From: Campylobacter geochelonis
Lineage (GTDB): Bacteria; Campylobacterota; Campylobacteria; Campylobacterales; Campylobacteraceae
Length of the DNA: 64,000 nucleotides
NCBI RefSeq assembly: GCF_013201685.1
Contig: NZ_CP053844.1
Location: 2,103,962-2,167,961, forward strand
Reading direction: 5' to 3'
The notes beneath the pieces are model-generated. The model saw only the letters and a list, made by a program, of their open reading frames with translations, did not search any database and was not told where the DNA came from. Positions 54,678 to 64,000 of this stretch are shown one piece after another; the first letter of the stretch is position 1, and every line of letters starts with the position of its first letter. A program made the position numbers and the translations under genes.

Positions 54678-56606
54678 TTATCTTACGATATGTAAAAATT
54701 GCATATGCTTTCTGTATTGTTCTACAATGTCATTTATCAACGTCTGCTTTGCCCAGCCAAATACATCGTAGTTTTGACCGCCTTCTTTTAAAAAGACTTC
54801 AGCGCGGTAGTATGAGTCATCTTTACTGGCATAGCTTGGTTTTTCCCGCTCAACAAGCTTTATACCATATAAAAAATCACTCTCATCTTTTAGCGCAACG
54901 ACGATGTGAATTTTGTGATTTGCTTTGTCGGTTATGATTTTTGAATTAAGTCCATTTTTTTTAAATTCAGTTTTAATCTCAAAAAATACTGGCGCGACTA
55001 CTGTTTTTACGAAGCTTTGAGCTGTCGTTTGCTCTGGTAGATATATGATATCTCGTAGTCTTTCTTGCCAAGATTTGGAGTTTTGACTAATCGGTGCAGG
55101 GTTAAAAATTTGAGTATTTTTCTTAGCAAAATCAATCTTAAGCGCTTTAAACAACCCATAAATAGCAACCATCAAAGCGATAGTAAATGGAAAAGCAAAG
55201 ATTATAGTCATGGCTTGAAGCCCTGCAAGTCCATCATTTAACATCAGCACCATAGCCACTACTCCGATACTCAAGCCCCAAAATATCTTTTGCCAAAGCG
55301 CGGTTTTATCGTTGCCATTAGAACAAAGCATATTTAAAACCGTAGAAGCAGAATCTGCCGAAGTAACAAAAAAGATAATTATCATAACTGTCGCCAACAC
55401 GCTTATGATGCCACTTGCTGGGAATTTTTCTAAAAACATATACAGGCTTAAAGAAACGTCGCTATTTACCATTTGTGCAAGTTTTGGATAGGTTTGAACT
55501 ATCTTAATAGCGCTATTTCCAAAAAATGTCATCCACATAAAAGTAAACCCAGTCGGCACTAACAAAACACCGATGATAAATTCTCTAATAGTTCTGCCCT
55601 TTGAAATTTTTGCGATAAAAAGCCCTACAAAAGGAGACCACGCAAGCCACCACGCCCAGTAAAATAGCGTCCAACCACCAAGCCAAACTTCATTTTGTTT
55701 ATCATAAGCATATAGGTTAAATGTATTTGTGATAAAAGTGGAGATGTAATTTCCTGTATTTTGAACTAGACTTTGAACTAGATATATGGTATTTCCAGTA
55801 AGAAGTATAAAGATTAAAAGCGCTACAGCCATTATCATATTTATATTACTTAAAATTTTTATCCCTCGCCCTATGCCAGATACCGCAGAAGCTGTAGCAA
55901 GAAGCGTAAAAATGGCTATTAAAATCATCTGAGTAGTTGTAGAAATCGAAACACCAAATATATAGTTAAACCCAGCATTTGCCTGTATAACGCCATATCC
56001 AAGCGAAGTTGCCACGCCAAAAAGAGTCGCCACTACCGCAAACACATCTATCATATCGCCAAATTTACCATAAATTCTATCACCAATCAATGGATAAAAT
56101 GCCGAACGAAGCGTAAGTGGAAGGTTATGACGAAAGCTAAAAAATGCAAGAATGATAGCGATTATCGCATATATCGCCCACGCACTAAGCCCCCAATGAA
56201 AAAATGTGATATTCATAGCCTGTTTTGCTGCTTGAATTGTTTTTGCATCACCTGTTGGTGGATTTAAATAGTGCATAAGTGGCTCTGCTACACCAAAAAA
56301 CATTAGCCCGATTCCCATACCAGCGCTAAAAAGCATAGCAAACCATGAGAAATTTTTATACTCTGGTTGTGAGTGATCAAGACCGAGTTTTATCTCGCCA
56401 AGCCTTGAAAATCCAAGATAAATCACGCTAATAACAATAATCGTAACGCTTAAAACATAAAACCAGCCAAAGTTGTTTGTTATGATACTTTGTCCGGTTT
56501 TGAAAAATGAGGTAGAAAATTCTTGAAAAAATAGTGAAAATGCCATTAAAGACAAAATCGCAGTTACTGAAGTATAAAACACCCAACTGGGTTTTGATTT
56601 ATTCAT
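54678..56606 (-). CDS. betT: BCCT-family choline/betaine transporter
   Basis: The protein has 642 residues and twelve membrane segments plus a cytoplasmic C-terminal domain of about 130 residues. 'FSAGMGIGLMFFGVAEPLMH' and the Trp-rich 'WTLFYWAWWLAWSPFVGLFI' are the BCCT signatures. Imports choline or a betaine with a cation gradient; the long C-terminus is where BetT/BetP-type proteins sense osmotic stress. Divergent from the opu genes. Confidence 0.92.
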   Translation of the reverse strand: MNKSKPSWVFYTSVTAILSLMAFSLFFQEFSTSFFKTGQSIITNNFGWFYVLSVTIIVISVIYLGFSRLGEIKLGLDHSQPEYKNFSWFAMLFSAGMGIGLMFFGVAEPLMHYLNPPTGDAKTIQAAKQAMNITFFHWGLSAWAIYAIIAIILAFFSFRHNLPLTLRSAFYPLIGDRIYGKFGDMIDVFAVVATLFGVATSLGYGVIQANAGFNYIFGVSISTTTQMILIAIFTLLATASAVSGIGRGIKILSNINMIMAVALLIFILLTGNTIYLVQSLVQNTGNYISTFITNTFNLYAYDKQNEVWLGGWTLFYWAWWLAWSPFVGLFIAKISKGRTIREFIIGVLLVPTGFTFMWMTFFGNSAIKIVQTYPKLAQMVNSDVSLSLYMFLEKFPASGIISVLATVMIIIFFVTSADSASTVLNMLCSNGNDKTALWQKIFWGLSIGVVAMVLMLNDGLAGLQAMTIIFAFPFTIALMVAIYGLFKALKIDFAKKNTQIFNPAPISQNSKSWQERLRDIIYLPEQTTAQSFVKTVVAPVFFEIKTEFKKNGLNSKIITDKANHKIHIVVALKDESDFLYGIKLVEREKPSYASKDDSYYRAEVFLKEGGQNYDVFGWAKQTLINDIVEQYRKHMQFLHIVR

Positions 56607-56846
56607 ATTTGCTCCTTTGTGTTAAATTCAGCGATGCTTTCAGGGTAGCAAAGTTTTTTTAAATAAAACTTAAGAAAATGCGATACAAATTCAAAATCAA
56701 ACCTATAAATTTAAATTTAAACCATATTCTACTTAGCTTTTTAAGTTTAAAAATGCTAGACTTTAGCCTTAAAATCCATAAAATTTTTAGCAGTTTATAA
56801 AGATAAAAAGTTAAATTTAAAAAACAAGGCTAAATTTGGGGGCGCG

Positions 56847-57632
56847 ATGATAGAGTTTAAAAATGTCTATAAAACTTATCCAAACGGCAACGTAGCGATA
56901 AAAAATATGTCGATGAGTATCGAAGATGCGAAATTTGTCATATTTATCGGTCCAAGTGGCGGTGGCAAAACAACCGCGCTTAAGATGATAAACCGCCTTG
57001 AAGATGCCACGAATGGGGAAATTCTTATAGATTCTAAAAATATACTTGATTATGATATAAATCTACTTCGTCAAGATATGGGCTATGTGCTTCAACAAGT
57101 CGCGCTTTTCCCACATTATGATGTTTTTAAAAACATCGCCGTCGTGCCAGAGCTTAAAAACTGGGATAAAAAACGCATAAAAAACCGCGTTTATGAGATG
57201 CTTGAAATGGTAAATTTAAACCCACAAATTTATGCTAATCGCATGCCAAACGAACTAAGTGGCGGCGAGGCTCAACGAGTTGCGATAGCTAGGGCATTAG
57301 CGGCAAATCCAAGCTATGTTTTGATGGATGAGCCTTTTAGCGCACTTGATCCTGCTACTCGCTCATCGCTTCAAGAAGATATCAAAAAACTCCAAAGTCA
57401 TCTGCAAAAAACGATTATTTTTGTGACTCACGACATCGAAGAAGCGCTTCTTTTAGGAGATCAAATTTGTATTATAAATGGCGGAGAAAAGCTACTTTGC
57501 GCAAGCAAAGATGAACTTTTATCAAACGAAGATGAGTTTATAAAAGAGTTTATCGCTCTTGGACTTCGCCATAGAAATGGACTTTATAGTAAAGATGAGT
57601 GCTTGAAACTAGCCAAAATGGGGACAAAATGA
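56847..57632 (+). CDS. osmoprotectant ABC transporter ATPase (OpuCA/ProV-like)
   Basis: The protein has 261 residues. Walker A GPSGGGKTT, signature LSGGEAQRVA, Walker B VLMDEPFSALDP, H-loop FVTHD. No C-terminal CBS domains, so it is the short form of OpuCA. Energises the permease encoded next; its stop overlaps that ATG by 4 bases. Confidence 0.93.
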   Translation: MIEFKNVYKTYPNGNVAIKNMSMSIEDAKFVIFIGPSGGGKTTALKMINRLEDATNGEILIDSKNILDYDINLLRQDMGYVLQQVALFPHYDVFKNIAVVPELKNWDKKRIKNRVYEMLEMVNLNPQIYANRMPNELSGGEAQRVAIARALAANPSYVLMDEPFSALDPATRSSLQEDIKKLQSHLQKTIIFVTHDIEEALLLGDQICIINGGEKLLCASKDELLSNEDEFIKEFIALGLRHRNGLYSKDECLKLAKMGTK

Positions 57633-59140
57633 ACAGAGTTTTACTCACTTTAAACGAGCGAAGCGATGAGCTTATAAATGCCACGCTAACTCACATACAA
57701 ATTTCGCTTCTTTCGCTTATTATCGCCCTTGTTATCGCTATTCCGCTTGGAATTTATCTAAGTTATCATAAGAAATTTGCTGAGTTTATCATAGGCTTAA
57801 GTGGCGTTATGCAAACCGTTCCATCACTAGCTTTGCTTGGACTTTTGATACCATTTGTTGGTATCGGCACGACTCCAGCTGTTATAGCACTTGTAGTTTA
57901 CGCGCTTCTTCCGATTTTACGAAATACCTACACTGGGCTAAATGGTGTTGATCCTATCTATACGCTCGCAGCTCGTGCTATGGGTATGAACTGGGCTAAA
58001 AGACTTTTAAAAATTCAACTTCCACTTGCAATGCCTGTGATTATGGCTGGAGTTCGCACAGCTATGGTTTTAATCATCGCAACAGCGACTCTAGCAGCGT
58101 TAATCGGTGCTGGTGGACTAGGAGAGTTAATACTGCTTGGACTTGATAGAAATGATAACGCGCTAATCCTACTAGGTGCGATTCCTGCGGCACTTTTGGC
58201 AATCGGGTTTGATTACTTGCTTCGTAAAATCTCAGTGTTAAAACTAAAACAAATTTTGGCTTGTTTTATAGGCGTTATCATTGTCTTTGGTGGACTAAAT
58301 TTAGCCTTAAATCACCAAAGCAAGGGCTTAGTTATAGCTGGAAAACTTGGCAGCGAGCCTGAAATATTAATAAATATTTATAAAATTTTAATCCACGATG
58401 AGATGCCGGATTTAAAAATCGAGTTAAAAAGTGGACTTGGAAAAACTAGCTTTGTCTTTAATGCACTTCGCTCAAACGACATCGATATTTATCCAGAATT
58501 TAGCGGAACTGCGGTGGTTTCTTTGCTAAAACAAGCACCAAAAAGTGGTGGCGCAAATGCGGTTTATCAACAAGCAAAAGATGGGTTAAAAAGCGAGTTT
58601 GACATAATTACACTTGGACAAATGAAATACAACAACACCTACGCAATCGCCGTTAAAAAGGACTTTGCAGATAAATTTGGACTTAAAAATATATCAGATT
58701 TAAACCATGTTCAAGATAAAATCATAGCCGGATTTACACGTGAGTTTAACGACCGCGATGACGGATATAAGGGCTTAAAAGATAGTTATGGCTTTGAGTT
58801 TAAAAAAGTTGTCTTACTTGAACCAAAGCTTCGCTACACAGCGCTAAAAAACGGTGAAGTAAATTTAATCGACGCTTACGCCACAGATAGCGAACTTCAA
58901 AGGTATAATCTTGTCGTTTTAAAAGATGATAGAAACTTTTTCCCGCCATATCAAGGCTTTGCTATGGTTAAGGCTTCTATGCTTGAAAAATATCCTAAGC
59001 TTGAAACCGCGCTTAATAAGCTAAATGGCAAAATTAGCGATGAACAAATGCGAAAGATGAACTATGATGTCGCGGTTAATGGAAAAGACGCACACGATGT
59101 TGCACTGAAGTTTTTACAAGAGATTGGGCTTAAAAAATAG
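57629..59140 (+). CDS. osmoprotectant permease fused to its substrate-binding domain
   Basis: The protein has 503 residues from ATG 57629 (ATGA overlap with the ATPase gene). Residues 1-220 are a five- to six-segment permease ('LSGVMQTVPSLALLGLLIPF', 'ARAMGMNWAKRLLKIQLPLA'); residues 235-503 are an OpuAC/OpuBC-type binding domain ('YPEFSGTAVVSLLKQ', 'PPYQGFAMVKASMLEKYPKL'). Uptake of betaine, choline or related solutes. The fusion is common in Campylobacter and Helicobacter. Confidence 0.92.
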   Translation: MNRVLLTLNERSDELINATLTHIQISLLSLIIALVIAIPLGIYLSYHKKFAEFIIGLSGVMQTVPSLALLGLLIPFVGIGTTPAVIALVVYALLPILRNTYTGLNGVDPIYTLAARAMGMNWAKRLLKIQLPLAMPVIMAGVRTAMVLIIATATLAALIGAGGLGELILLGLDRNDNALILLGAIPAALLAIGFDYLLRKISVLKLKQILACFIGVIIVFGGLNLALNHQSKGLVIAGKLGSEPEILINIYKILIHDEMPDLKIELKSGLGKTSFVFNALRSNDIDIYPEFSGTAVVSLLKQAPKSGGANAVYQQAKDGLKSEFDIITLGQMKYNNTYAIAVKKDFADKFGLKNISDLNHVQDKIIAGFTREFNDRDDGYKGLKDSYGFEFKKVVLLEPKLRYTALKNGEVNLIDAYATDSELQRYNLVVLKDDRNFFPPYQGFAMVKASMLEKYPKLETALNKLNGKISDEQMRKMNYDVAVNGKDAHDVALKFLQEIGLKK

Positions 59141-59494
59141 GGTTAAATTTAGTTTTCAAGCGCTAAATTTACATTTTTTTGGTATAAAAATTAAATTTAT
59201 TTTTGAAGTTTTTAAGTATATTTAAAATCCTAAATTTGTAAATTTTATACTTTGTATTTGAATTGTAAAATATTATAAAACTAACTAAATTTATGTTAAT
59301 TACGCAAATATAATAGTGCGCAAAAGCCGTGTTTAAAACTGCTTTTAAATTTTTAACACATTAAATATTAAAAAACTAAATTTATACAAAAATATAACTT
59401 TATATTTTTACCTAAAATAGTAATTTGTAAATTTTATCTATCATCAAAATGTTTCCAAACCTTGTTAAAATACCTAAATTTATAAGGAGAATTT
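59141..59494. other. AT-rich spacer, nothing recognised
   Basis: About 350 bases of TTTAAA-type sequence. A possible -10 (TTAAAATAC) lies near 59465 before the next gene's RBS (AAGGAGAA). No gene or RNA structure seen. Confidence 0.45.
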
Positions 59495-60628
59495 ATGAAA
59501 AAAGCTTTTTTAATACTTGCATTTTTAACCTCTTCAATCTTTGCAACACAATACCAAATCCAAGAAGTAAATATGCCTTTTGGCGATGTTGGCGTTAAAA
59601 TGCCTATAAAACTTGATGTTGGTTTTGGAAGCGGTGCGTTTTATGATAAAAAGAGTGATTCTTTATATGTTATTACAGATCGCGGGGCAAATATAGACTG
59701 CGATGACACAAAGAAAATTTTAGGAAAAAAGTTATGCAAAAAAGGTAAAATCTTCCCATTTCCAAAATTTACTCCAACTATTTATAAGTTAAATTTATTA
59801 AATAATAAATTTGAAGTAACAAAGCAAATTCCACTCAGAACAAAATCAAAAGCTTTAGTAAGCGGTATTTCAAACCCACAAACCGAAATTTCATACGATT
59901 TAGACTTAAATGAGTTAGATTATGATGTAAATGGCATAGATTCAGAAGCTATTAGTATGGATAAAGATGGAAAATTTTATATAGCTGATGAGTATGGACC
60001 AAGCATTTTTATAACAAATTCTATAGGCGAGATTCAAGAAAGATGGGTGCCAAATGGCGTTGGAAAAAGTTTGTTTAAAGCTGATTATGATATAGTTGAA
60101 AACATCCCTGCAAAACTGCGAAATCGCCAGCTAAACCGTGGTTTTGAAGCAGTTGCTATAAGCCCAGACTCAACCACTCTTTATACTATGCTTCAAAGCC
60201 CGTATAAAGATGAAATTTCAAGTAAAAAAGTTCCGCTTTTACTTTTTGATATAAAAACTAAAAAACTCATAAAACAACTTTATTATCCCCTAGATAACGC
60301 AAGCAGTTTTATAAAAGATAATACCAAAAAGAAACGCAAACAAAACGATGTCAAAGTAAGCGAGATGAGTATGCTTGAAAATGGCGATTTAATCGTACTT
60401 GAACGCATAAACAAAACAACAAAATTTTATAAAGTTGATGTTAAAAATGCAAAAGATGAAAGCGTACTTAAAAAAGAGCTGATTTTTAACACAGATAGCG
60501 TTAAAAATTTCCCTTCTAAAATCGAAGCTTTAGGAGTAGTTTCTGATACTCAGTGGATTTTAATTAACGATAATGACTTTGGAATCAATGGCGAAAAAAC
60601 GCAGATTATCAGACTAAATTTAAGGTAA
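59495..60628 (+). CDS. secreted phytase-like (esterase-like) protein
   Basis: The protein has 377 residues with a signal peptide (1-17). The phytase-like domain (Pfam PF13449 type) shows 'GFGSGAFYDKKSDSLYVITD', 'VNGIDSEAISMDKDGKFYIA' followed by DEYGPSIF, and 'NRGFEAVAISPDSTTLYTML'. The acidic 'DSEA', 'DEYGP' and 'GFEA' motifs are typical of this beta-propeller family; the real substrate is unknown. Confidence 0.85.
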   Translation: MKKAFLILAFLTSSIFATQYQIQEVNMPFGDVGVKMPIKLDVGFGSGAFYDKKSDSLYVITDRGANIDCDDTKKILGKKLCKKGKIFPFPKFTPTIYKLNLLNNKFEVTKQIPLRTKSKALVSGISNPQTEISYDLDLNELDYDVNGIDSEAISMDKDGKFYIADEYGPSIFITNSIGEIQERWVPNGVGKSLFKADYDIVENIPAKLRNRQLNRGFEAVAISPDSTTLYTMLQSPYKDEISSKKVPLLLFDIKTKKLIKQLYYPLDNASSFIKDNTKKKRKQNDVKVSEMSMLENGDLIVLERINKTTKFYKVDVKNAKDESVLKKELIFNTDSVKNFPSKIEALGVVSDTQWILINDNDFGINGEKTQIIRLNLR

Positions 60629-60691
60629 AAAAACAAAATTTAAGCACGGTTTAAATATAATAAACTTTGCATTTTAAATTTAAGGAAAATC

Positions 60692-61984
60692 GTGCTTACA
60701 AACCCAGTTTTAATCAGCGTTATTTTGATGATGGTTTTATGCCTTTTAAGGTTTAATGTGATGTTTGCCATACTCGTATCTGCCGTAGTTGCAGGACTTG
60801 TTGGAGGCATAAATTTAGAAAATACAATCTCAACTTTTATAAACGGAATGAGTGGAAATTTAGAAACCGCACTTTCATATATACTGCTTGGAATTTTAGC
60901 AGCTGCGATTTCTTATACGAATTTAACTACCATTTTAATTAACAAAATTTCAAATTTCATAAGTCATAAAAAGATATATTTTATACTAACTCTTGCGCTG
61001 ATTGCGTGCTGTTCGCAAAATTTAGTTCCTATTCACATCGCATTTATCCCTATACTTATCCCGCCACTTCTTCCACTGATGAATAAGATGAAGATCGATC
61101 GTCGTGCTGTGGCGTGTGCGCTAACTTTTGGTCTTAAAGCACCTTATATCTCACTTCCGGTTGGATTTGGTCTGATATTTTTTGGAATTATTCAAAAAGA
61201 GATGTCAAATAACGGCATAACTGTTAGCATACAAGATATCTCAAGCGTTATGTGGATGGGCGCGATTCCTATGATAATAGGGCTAATTCTTGCGATTATC
61301 GTTTATAGAAAACCACGTGAATATAAAGATATAGAAAGCTCTATGCCAAAAAATTTAGATGATATTAGCATGACTTTACACGAATGGGGCGCGCTAGTTG
61401 GCATTATCGTAGCTTTTATCGTTCAGATAGTTTATAGTTCACTTCCACTTGGCGCTTTACTTGGAATTATTGCGATGATGATAACTGGCGGCATTAAATA
61501 CAACAAGATGGAAGAGGTCTTTGATAAAGGTTTTGCGATAATGGGCTTTATCGCCTTTGTTATGCTTGTAGCATCTGGTTATGGCACGATTTTAAGGGAG
61601 ACTGGCGGGATTAGCGAACTTGTAAATGCAGTAGCAACTATCGCTGGTGGAAAGCTTGGTGGAGCAATTTTAATGCTTGTAATTGGACTTTTAGTTACTA
61701 TGGGGATTGGAAGTAGTTTTGGAACTATTCCAATAATAGCAGCGATTTACTGTCCATTATGCGTGCAACTTGGCTTTGATACACCATCGATAATCATGCT
61801 AATTGCGATTGCAGCTGCGCTTGGAGATGCTGGAAGTCCAGCAAGCGATAGCACACTTGGGCCAACTTCGGGACTAAATTTTGATGGACAACATAACCAT
61901 ATTTATGACACTTGCGTGCCGACATTTATATTTTATAACATTCCACTTTTGATTTTTGGCACGATTTTTGCGATGATTTTATAA
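60692..61984 (+). CDS. Na+/H+ antiporter-type permease (YuiF-like)
   Basis: The protein has 430 residues from GTG 60692 with RBS AAGGAAAA. About eleven membrane segments; 'CSQNLVPIHIAFIPILIPPL', 'SGYGTILRETGGISELV' and 'AAALGDAGSPASDSTLGPTS' match the Na_H_antiport_2 family, which includes putative amino-acid (His) permeases. Substrate uncertain. It ends 9 bases before thyX. Confidence 0.85.
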   Translation: MLTNPVLISVILMMVLCLLRFNVMFAILVSAVVAGLVGGINLENTISTFINGMSGNLETALSYILLGILAAAISYTNLTTILINKISNFISHKKIYFILTLALIACCSQNLVPIHIAFIPILIPPLLPLMNKMKIDRRAVACALTFGLKAPYISLPVGFGLIFFGIIQKEMSNNGITVSIQDISSVMWMGAIPMIIGLILAIIVYRKPREYKDIESSMPKNLDDISMTLHEWGALVGIIVAFIVQIVYSSLPLGALLGIIAMMITGGIKYNKMEEVFDKGFAIMGFIAFVMLVASGYGTILRETGGISELVNAVATIAGGKLGGAILMLVIGLLVTMGIGSSFGTIPIIAAIYCPLCVQLGFDTPSIIMLIAIAAALGDAGSPASDSTLGPTSGLNFDGQHNHIYDTCVPTFIFYNIPLLIFGTIFAMIL

Positions 61985-61993
61985 AGGATAAAA

Positions 61994-62614
61994 ATGGAAG
62001 TCAAACTACTAAATTACACGCCACTTTTAATCTGTTCAAACGCCATTCGAACTTGTTGGCAAAGCTTTGATAAAAGCGATAATGGCGGAGAAAAAGACTG
62101 CGAGTTAATCGATAGAGTTGGGAATAAATTTAAACACGCCTCAACGCTAGAACATCTAAACTATAACTTCTATATAAAAGGCATTTCAAGAGCTCTTTTA
62201 CAAGAGTTAGCACGTCACCGCATGGCAAGTCTAAGCGTAAAATCGACTCGCTACACGCTAAAAGAGCTTAAAAAAGAGAGCGAGTTTAAACAAGGCGATT
62301 TTAAAAATGCAAGTCGCTATATCGTACTAACTGGAAATGAGTTTGTCGATAACTTTAGCATTCAAGCTTTAGAAAATATGCGTTTGATTTTACAAGAAAT
62401 TTCTACAATCGATATCGCTAAATACGCGCTTCCAGAGTGTTATAAGACTGAACTTACGTGGAGTGTGAATGCTAGAAGCTTGCAAAATTTTCTAACTCTT
62501 AGAAGCTCAAAAGCAGCACTTTGGGAAATTAGAAATTTAGCTAATGCTATTTTTCAAGCTCTACCAGAGGAGCATAAATTTATATTTGAAGATTGTATGG
62601 GAGAAAAGATATGA
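61994..62614 (+). CDS. thyX: FAD-dependent thymidylate synthase
   Basis: The protein has 206 residues. The ThyX motif RHR-x7-S is complete (Arg74-His75-Arg76 ... Ser84), followed by 'TRYTLKEL'. 'CWQSFDKSDNGGEKDCELID' fits the N-terminal part. Makes dTMP from dUMP using FAD and methylene-THF. Its stop overlaps the next gene's ATG. Confidence 0.96.
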   Translation: MEVKLLNYTPLLICSNAIRTCWQSFDKSDNGGEKDCELIDRVGNKFKHASTLEHLNYNFYIKGISRALLQELARHRMASLSVKSTRYTLKELKKESEFKQGDFKNASRYIVLTGNEFVDNFSIQALENMRLILQEISTIDIAKYALPECYKTELTWSVNARSLQNFLTLRSSKAALWEIRNLANAIFQALPEEHKFIFEDCMGEKI

Positions 62615-63045
62615 AAAGGCTGATTTTACTGCCATTTTTAGCACTTTTTTTATATGCACAAAGCGGTGAAAATGAGTTTAAAAAATATGATGAAAACTGC
62701 ACAAAAGGCGATGAATTCTCATGTGCGCAAATCGGTATGACATACTTAAAAGAGAGTGATTTAGAGGGTGCTTGGGTCTATTTTGATAGAGGCTGTAAAG
62801 CTAAATTTGGCGTATCTTGCGAGCTTAAAGCATATATGCAAACACAAATTGGCGAGTATGATGAGGCCTTTAAAACTTTTAGCAAAGCATGCGATAACAA
62901 CAGTAGCTACTCTTGCTTAAATTTAGCCGTGCTTTATGATAATGGAAATGGCGTTAAAAAAGATATAAAAAAAGCAACTAGCCTTTTTGCAAAAGCTTGC
63001 AAACTAGGCGATAGAAGCGCTTGCCAGATGCTAAATGTGAGATAA
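62611..63045 (+). CDS. Hcp-like cysteine-paired Sel1 repeat protein
   Basis: The protein has 144 residues from ATG 62611 (ATGA overlap with thyX) with a signal peptide (1-16, LYAQ). Sel1/TPR repeats each hold a Cys pair: CTKGDEFSC, CKAKFGVSC, CDNNSSYSC, CKLGDRSAC; 'YDNGNGVKKDIKKATSLFAK' is a classic Sel1 repeat. This is the Helicobacter cysteine-rich protein (Hcp) pattern, with disulfides formed in the periplasm. Hcp proteins bind penicillin in H. pylori; no function is assigned here. Confidence 0.88.
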   Translation: MKRLILLPFLALFLYAQSGENEFKKYDENCTKGDEFSCAQIGMTYLKESDLEGAWVYFDRGCKAKFGVSCELKAYMQTQIGEYDEAFKTFSKACDNNSSYSCLNLAVLYDNGNGVKKDIKKATSLFAKACKLGDRSACQMLNVR

Positions 63046-63386
63046 ATTTAGTTTCTCTTCTAAGTGTGATTATGATAAATTTTTGTGTTAGTTCTAAATT
63101 TAAAAGCAAAGTTAAATTTAGTTATGAGAATAAATTTTATTTATAAAAGAATATCATATTTATAAGTAAAATTTGTTTATATCAAGAAATCTAGCCGCTT
63201 TTTTGACTAACATTTTTTATAAATTTAAAGGCAAATTTATACTCTATAAAAATAAACTTTAAATTTATAAAGCTTTCACAAACGACTATAAATTCACTCT
63301 TTTTCTAAATTTATCACATTTTTAAGCAGCTATAAATTTTAACAAAAGCTTAAATTTAAATTGATTTTACTTTTATCTGATTAAAT
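63046..63386. other. AT-rich spacer, nothing recognised
   Basis: About 340 bases between convergent genes. Short AAATTTA words; no strong terminator hairpin and no reading frame. Confidence 0.45.
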
Positions 63387-63875
63387 TTATTTAATCTTTT
63401 GAGCTTTAAATTTAAGCTGATTTGCGTGAGTTAAAGCTATAGCGATAGCGTCAGTTATATCAAGAGGTTTTATTTCTTGTTTGATGTTTAGAATTTTTTT
63501 AACCATAAAAGCGACTTGAGTTTTATCAGCTTTTGCTTTTCCAGTGACTGACTTTTTTATCTGAAGTGGCGTATACTCACTAAATTCGCCATGAATTTGT
63601 AAAATTCTAAGTGAGAGAGCTCCACGAAATTGCGCTAGTTTTAAAACTGTTTTTGGATTAAAAGCGAAAAATATATCCTCAATCGCAACTTCATCAATCT
63701 CATGATTTTTAAAAACTATATCAAGCCCCTCGCAAAGCTCAGTTATTTGATAATTAAGTGTGCTTGGCTTGATTTTGATTAATCCCGCCTCGACTAATTT
63801 TACATTCACACCATCTTTTTGCACTATCGCATACCCACAGTTTCGAGTTCCTGGGTCTATTCCTAAAATTTTCAT
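63387..63875 (-). CDS. ruvC: Holliday junction resolvase RuvC
   Basis: The protein has 162 residues. '[18 protein letters not shown]' (Asp7), '[19 protein letters not shown]' (catalytic Glu) and '[17 protein letters not shown]' (C-terminal Asp pair). Cleaves Holliday junctions with RuvAB. The start lies beside the DnaA boxes, a ruvC-dnaA arrangement known in several epsilonproteobacteria. Confidence 0.96.
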   Translation of the reverse strand: MKILGIDPGTRNCGYAIVQKDGVNVKLVEAGLIKIKPSTLNYQITELCEGLDIVFKNHEIDEVAIEDIFFAFNPKTVLKLAQFRGALSLRILQIHGEFSEYTPLQIKKSVTGKAKADKTQVAFMVKKILNIKQEIKPLDITDAIAIALTHANQLKFKAQKIK

Positions 63876-64000
63876 TCACACACTTTCAAGTTTTATTCAC
63901 ATCTTATTCACACAAAGATAACCAAATTTTGCAAATTTAACACTTAATTTATCAAAATTTAGATAAAATATAAAGCATTTTACATTAAGAGAGGGATTTT
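63872..64000. other. probable replication origin (oriC), left part
   Basis: Two perfect epsilon-type DnaA boxes TTATTCACA at 63893-63901 and 63904-63912, and a one-mismatch box TCATTCACA at 63872-63880 overlapping the ruvC start. Spacings of 21 and 11 bases keep them on one helix face. They are followed by an AT-rich stretch (63921-63985), a possible unwinding element. The final AGAGAGGG (63988-63996) looks like the RBS of a plus-strand gene starting at about 64001, presumably dnaA. Confidence 0.75.

Overview
The window is AT-rich, with AAATTTA words throughout the spacers, and reads as a chromosomal segment of a campylobacterium, most likely a Campylobacter outside the C. jejuni/C. coli group. 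Evidence: a Wolinella-type nos gene order with clade II (Sec-exported, cytochrome c-fused) NosZ, DcuA next to AspA, a FAD-dependent ThyX, a Cys-paired Sel1 protein of the Helicobacter Hcp type, and epsilon-type DnaA boxes (TTATTCACA) beside ruvC. The right end is probably the replication origin, with dnaA starting just past base 64000; most genes to its left lie on the minus strand and so point away from it.

Layout. 1-1166: end of an unknown gene, a YegP-like protein, a candidate 56-nt small RNA and a membrane-anchored hypothetical. 1620-11447: one minus-strand nitrous oxide respiration operon, nosZ-B-D-G-C1-C2-H-F-L-Y plus a second NosL-like gene, with an FNR/CRP-type palindrome (TTGATTTAAATCAA) placed at about -40.5 upstream of nosZ. 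12161-19086: a decayed two-partner-secretion / contact-dependent inhibition locus: an intact TpsB/CdiB transporter, an exoprotein that has lost nearly its whole middle, then a graveyard of toxin-tail scraps and immunity-like genes, many broken by single-base changes in short homopolymers. A tRNA-Ser lies beyond it.

20003-25570: tkt, ispA, ybaB, panD, murE, a TPR-like protein and a NifU-type scaffold. 25653-44064: the S10-spc-alpha ribosomal superoperon (rpsJ to rplQ, with secY, map, infA, rpmJ, rpoA), interrupted by a plus-strand aspA-dcuA pair and a dead XRE-type regulator gene. A consensus sigma70 promoter (TTGACA, 17 bp, TATAAT) and two leader hairpins precede rpsJ; an intrinsic terminator-like hairpin sits between rpsH and rplF.

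44609-52954: an amino-acid binding protein, a probably leaderless ATPase gene, rnhB, a dead IS1595-type element with recognisable ends, a 10-bp tandem repeat, a DUF475/TerC protein, a porin, a small membrane protein and a YjbR protein. 53237-54089: five tRNAs (Ser, Cys, Leu, Gly on minus; Ala on plus) with a 51-residue lipoprotein among them. 54678-59140: BetT divergent from an OpuC-type ATPase and permease-binding-protein fusion, a compatible-solute module. 59495-63875: phytase-like protein, a Na+/H+ antiporter-type permease, thyX, an Hcp-like protein and ruvC. 63872-64000: DnaA boxes and an AT-rich stretch.

The most unusual parts are the collapsed tps/cdi locus with its shared module-boundary repeats, the candidate anti-Shine-Dalgarno small RNA, and the repeated palindrome TTCCTTTTWAAAAGGAA.
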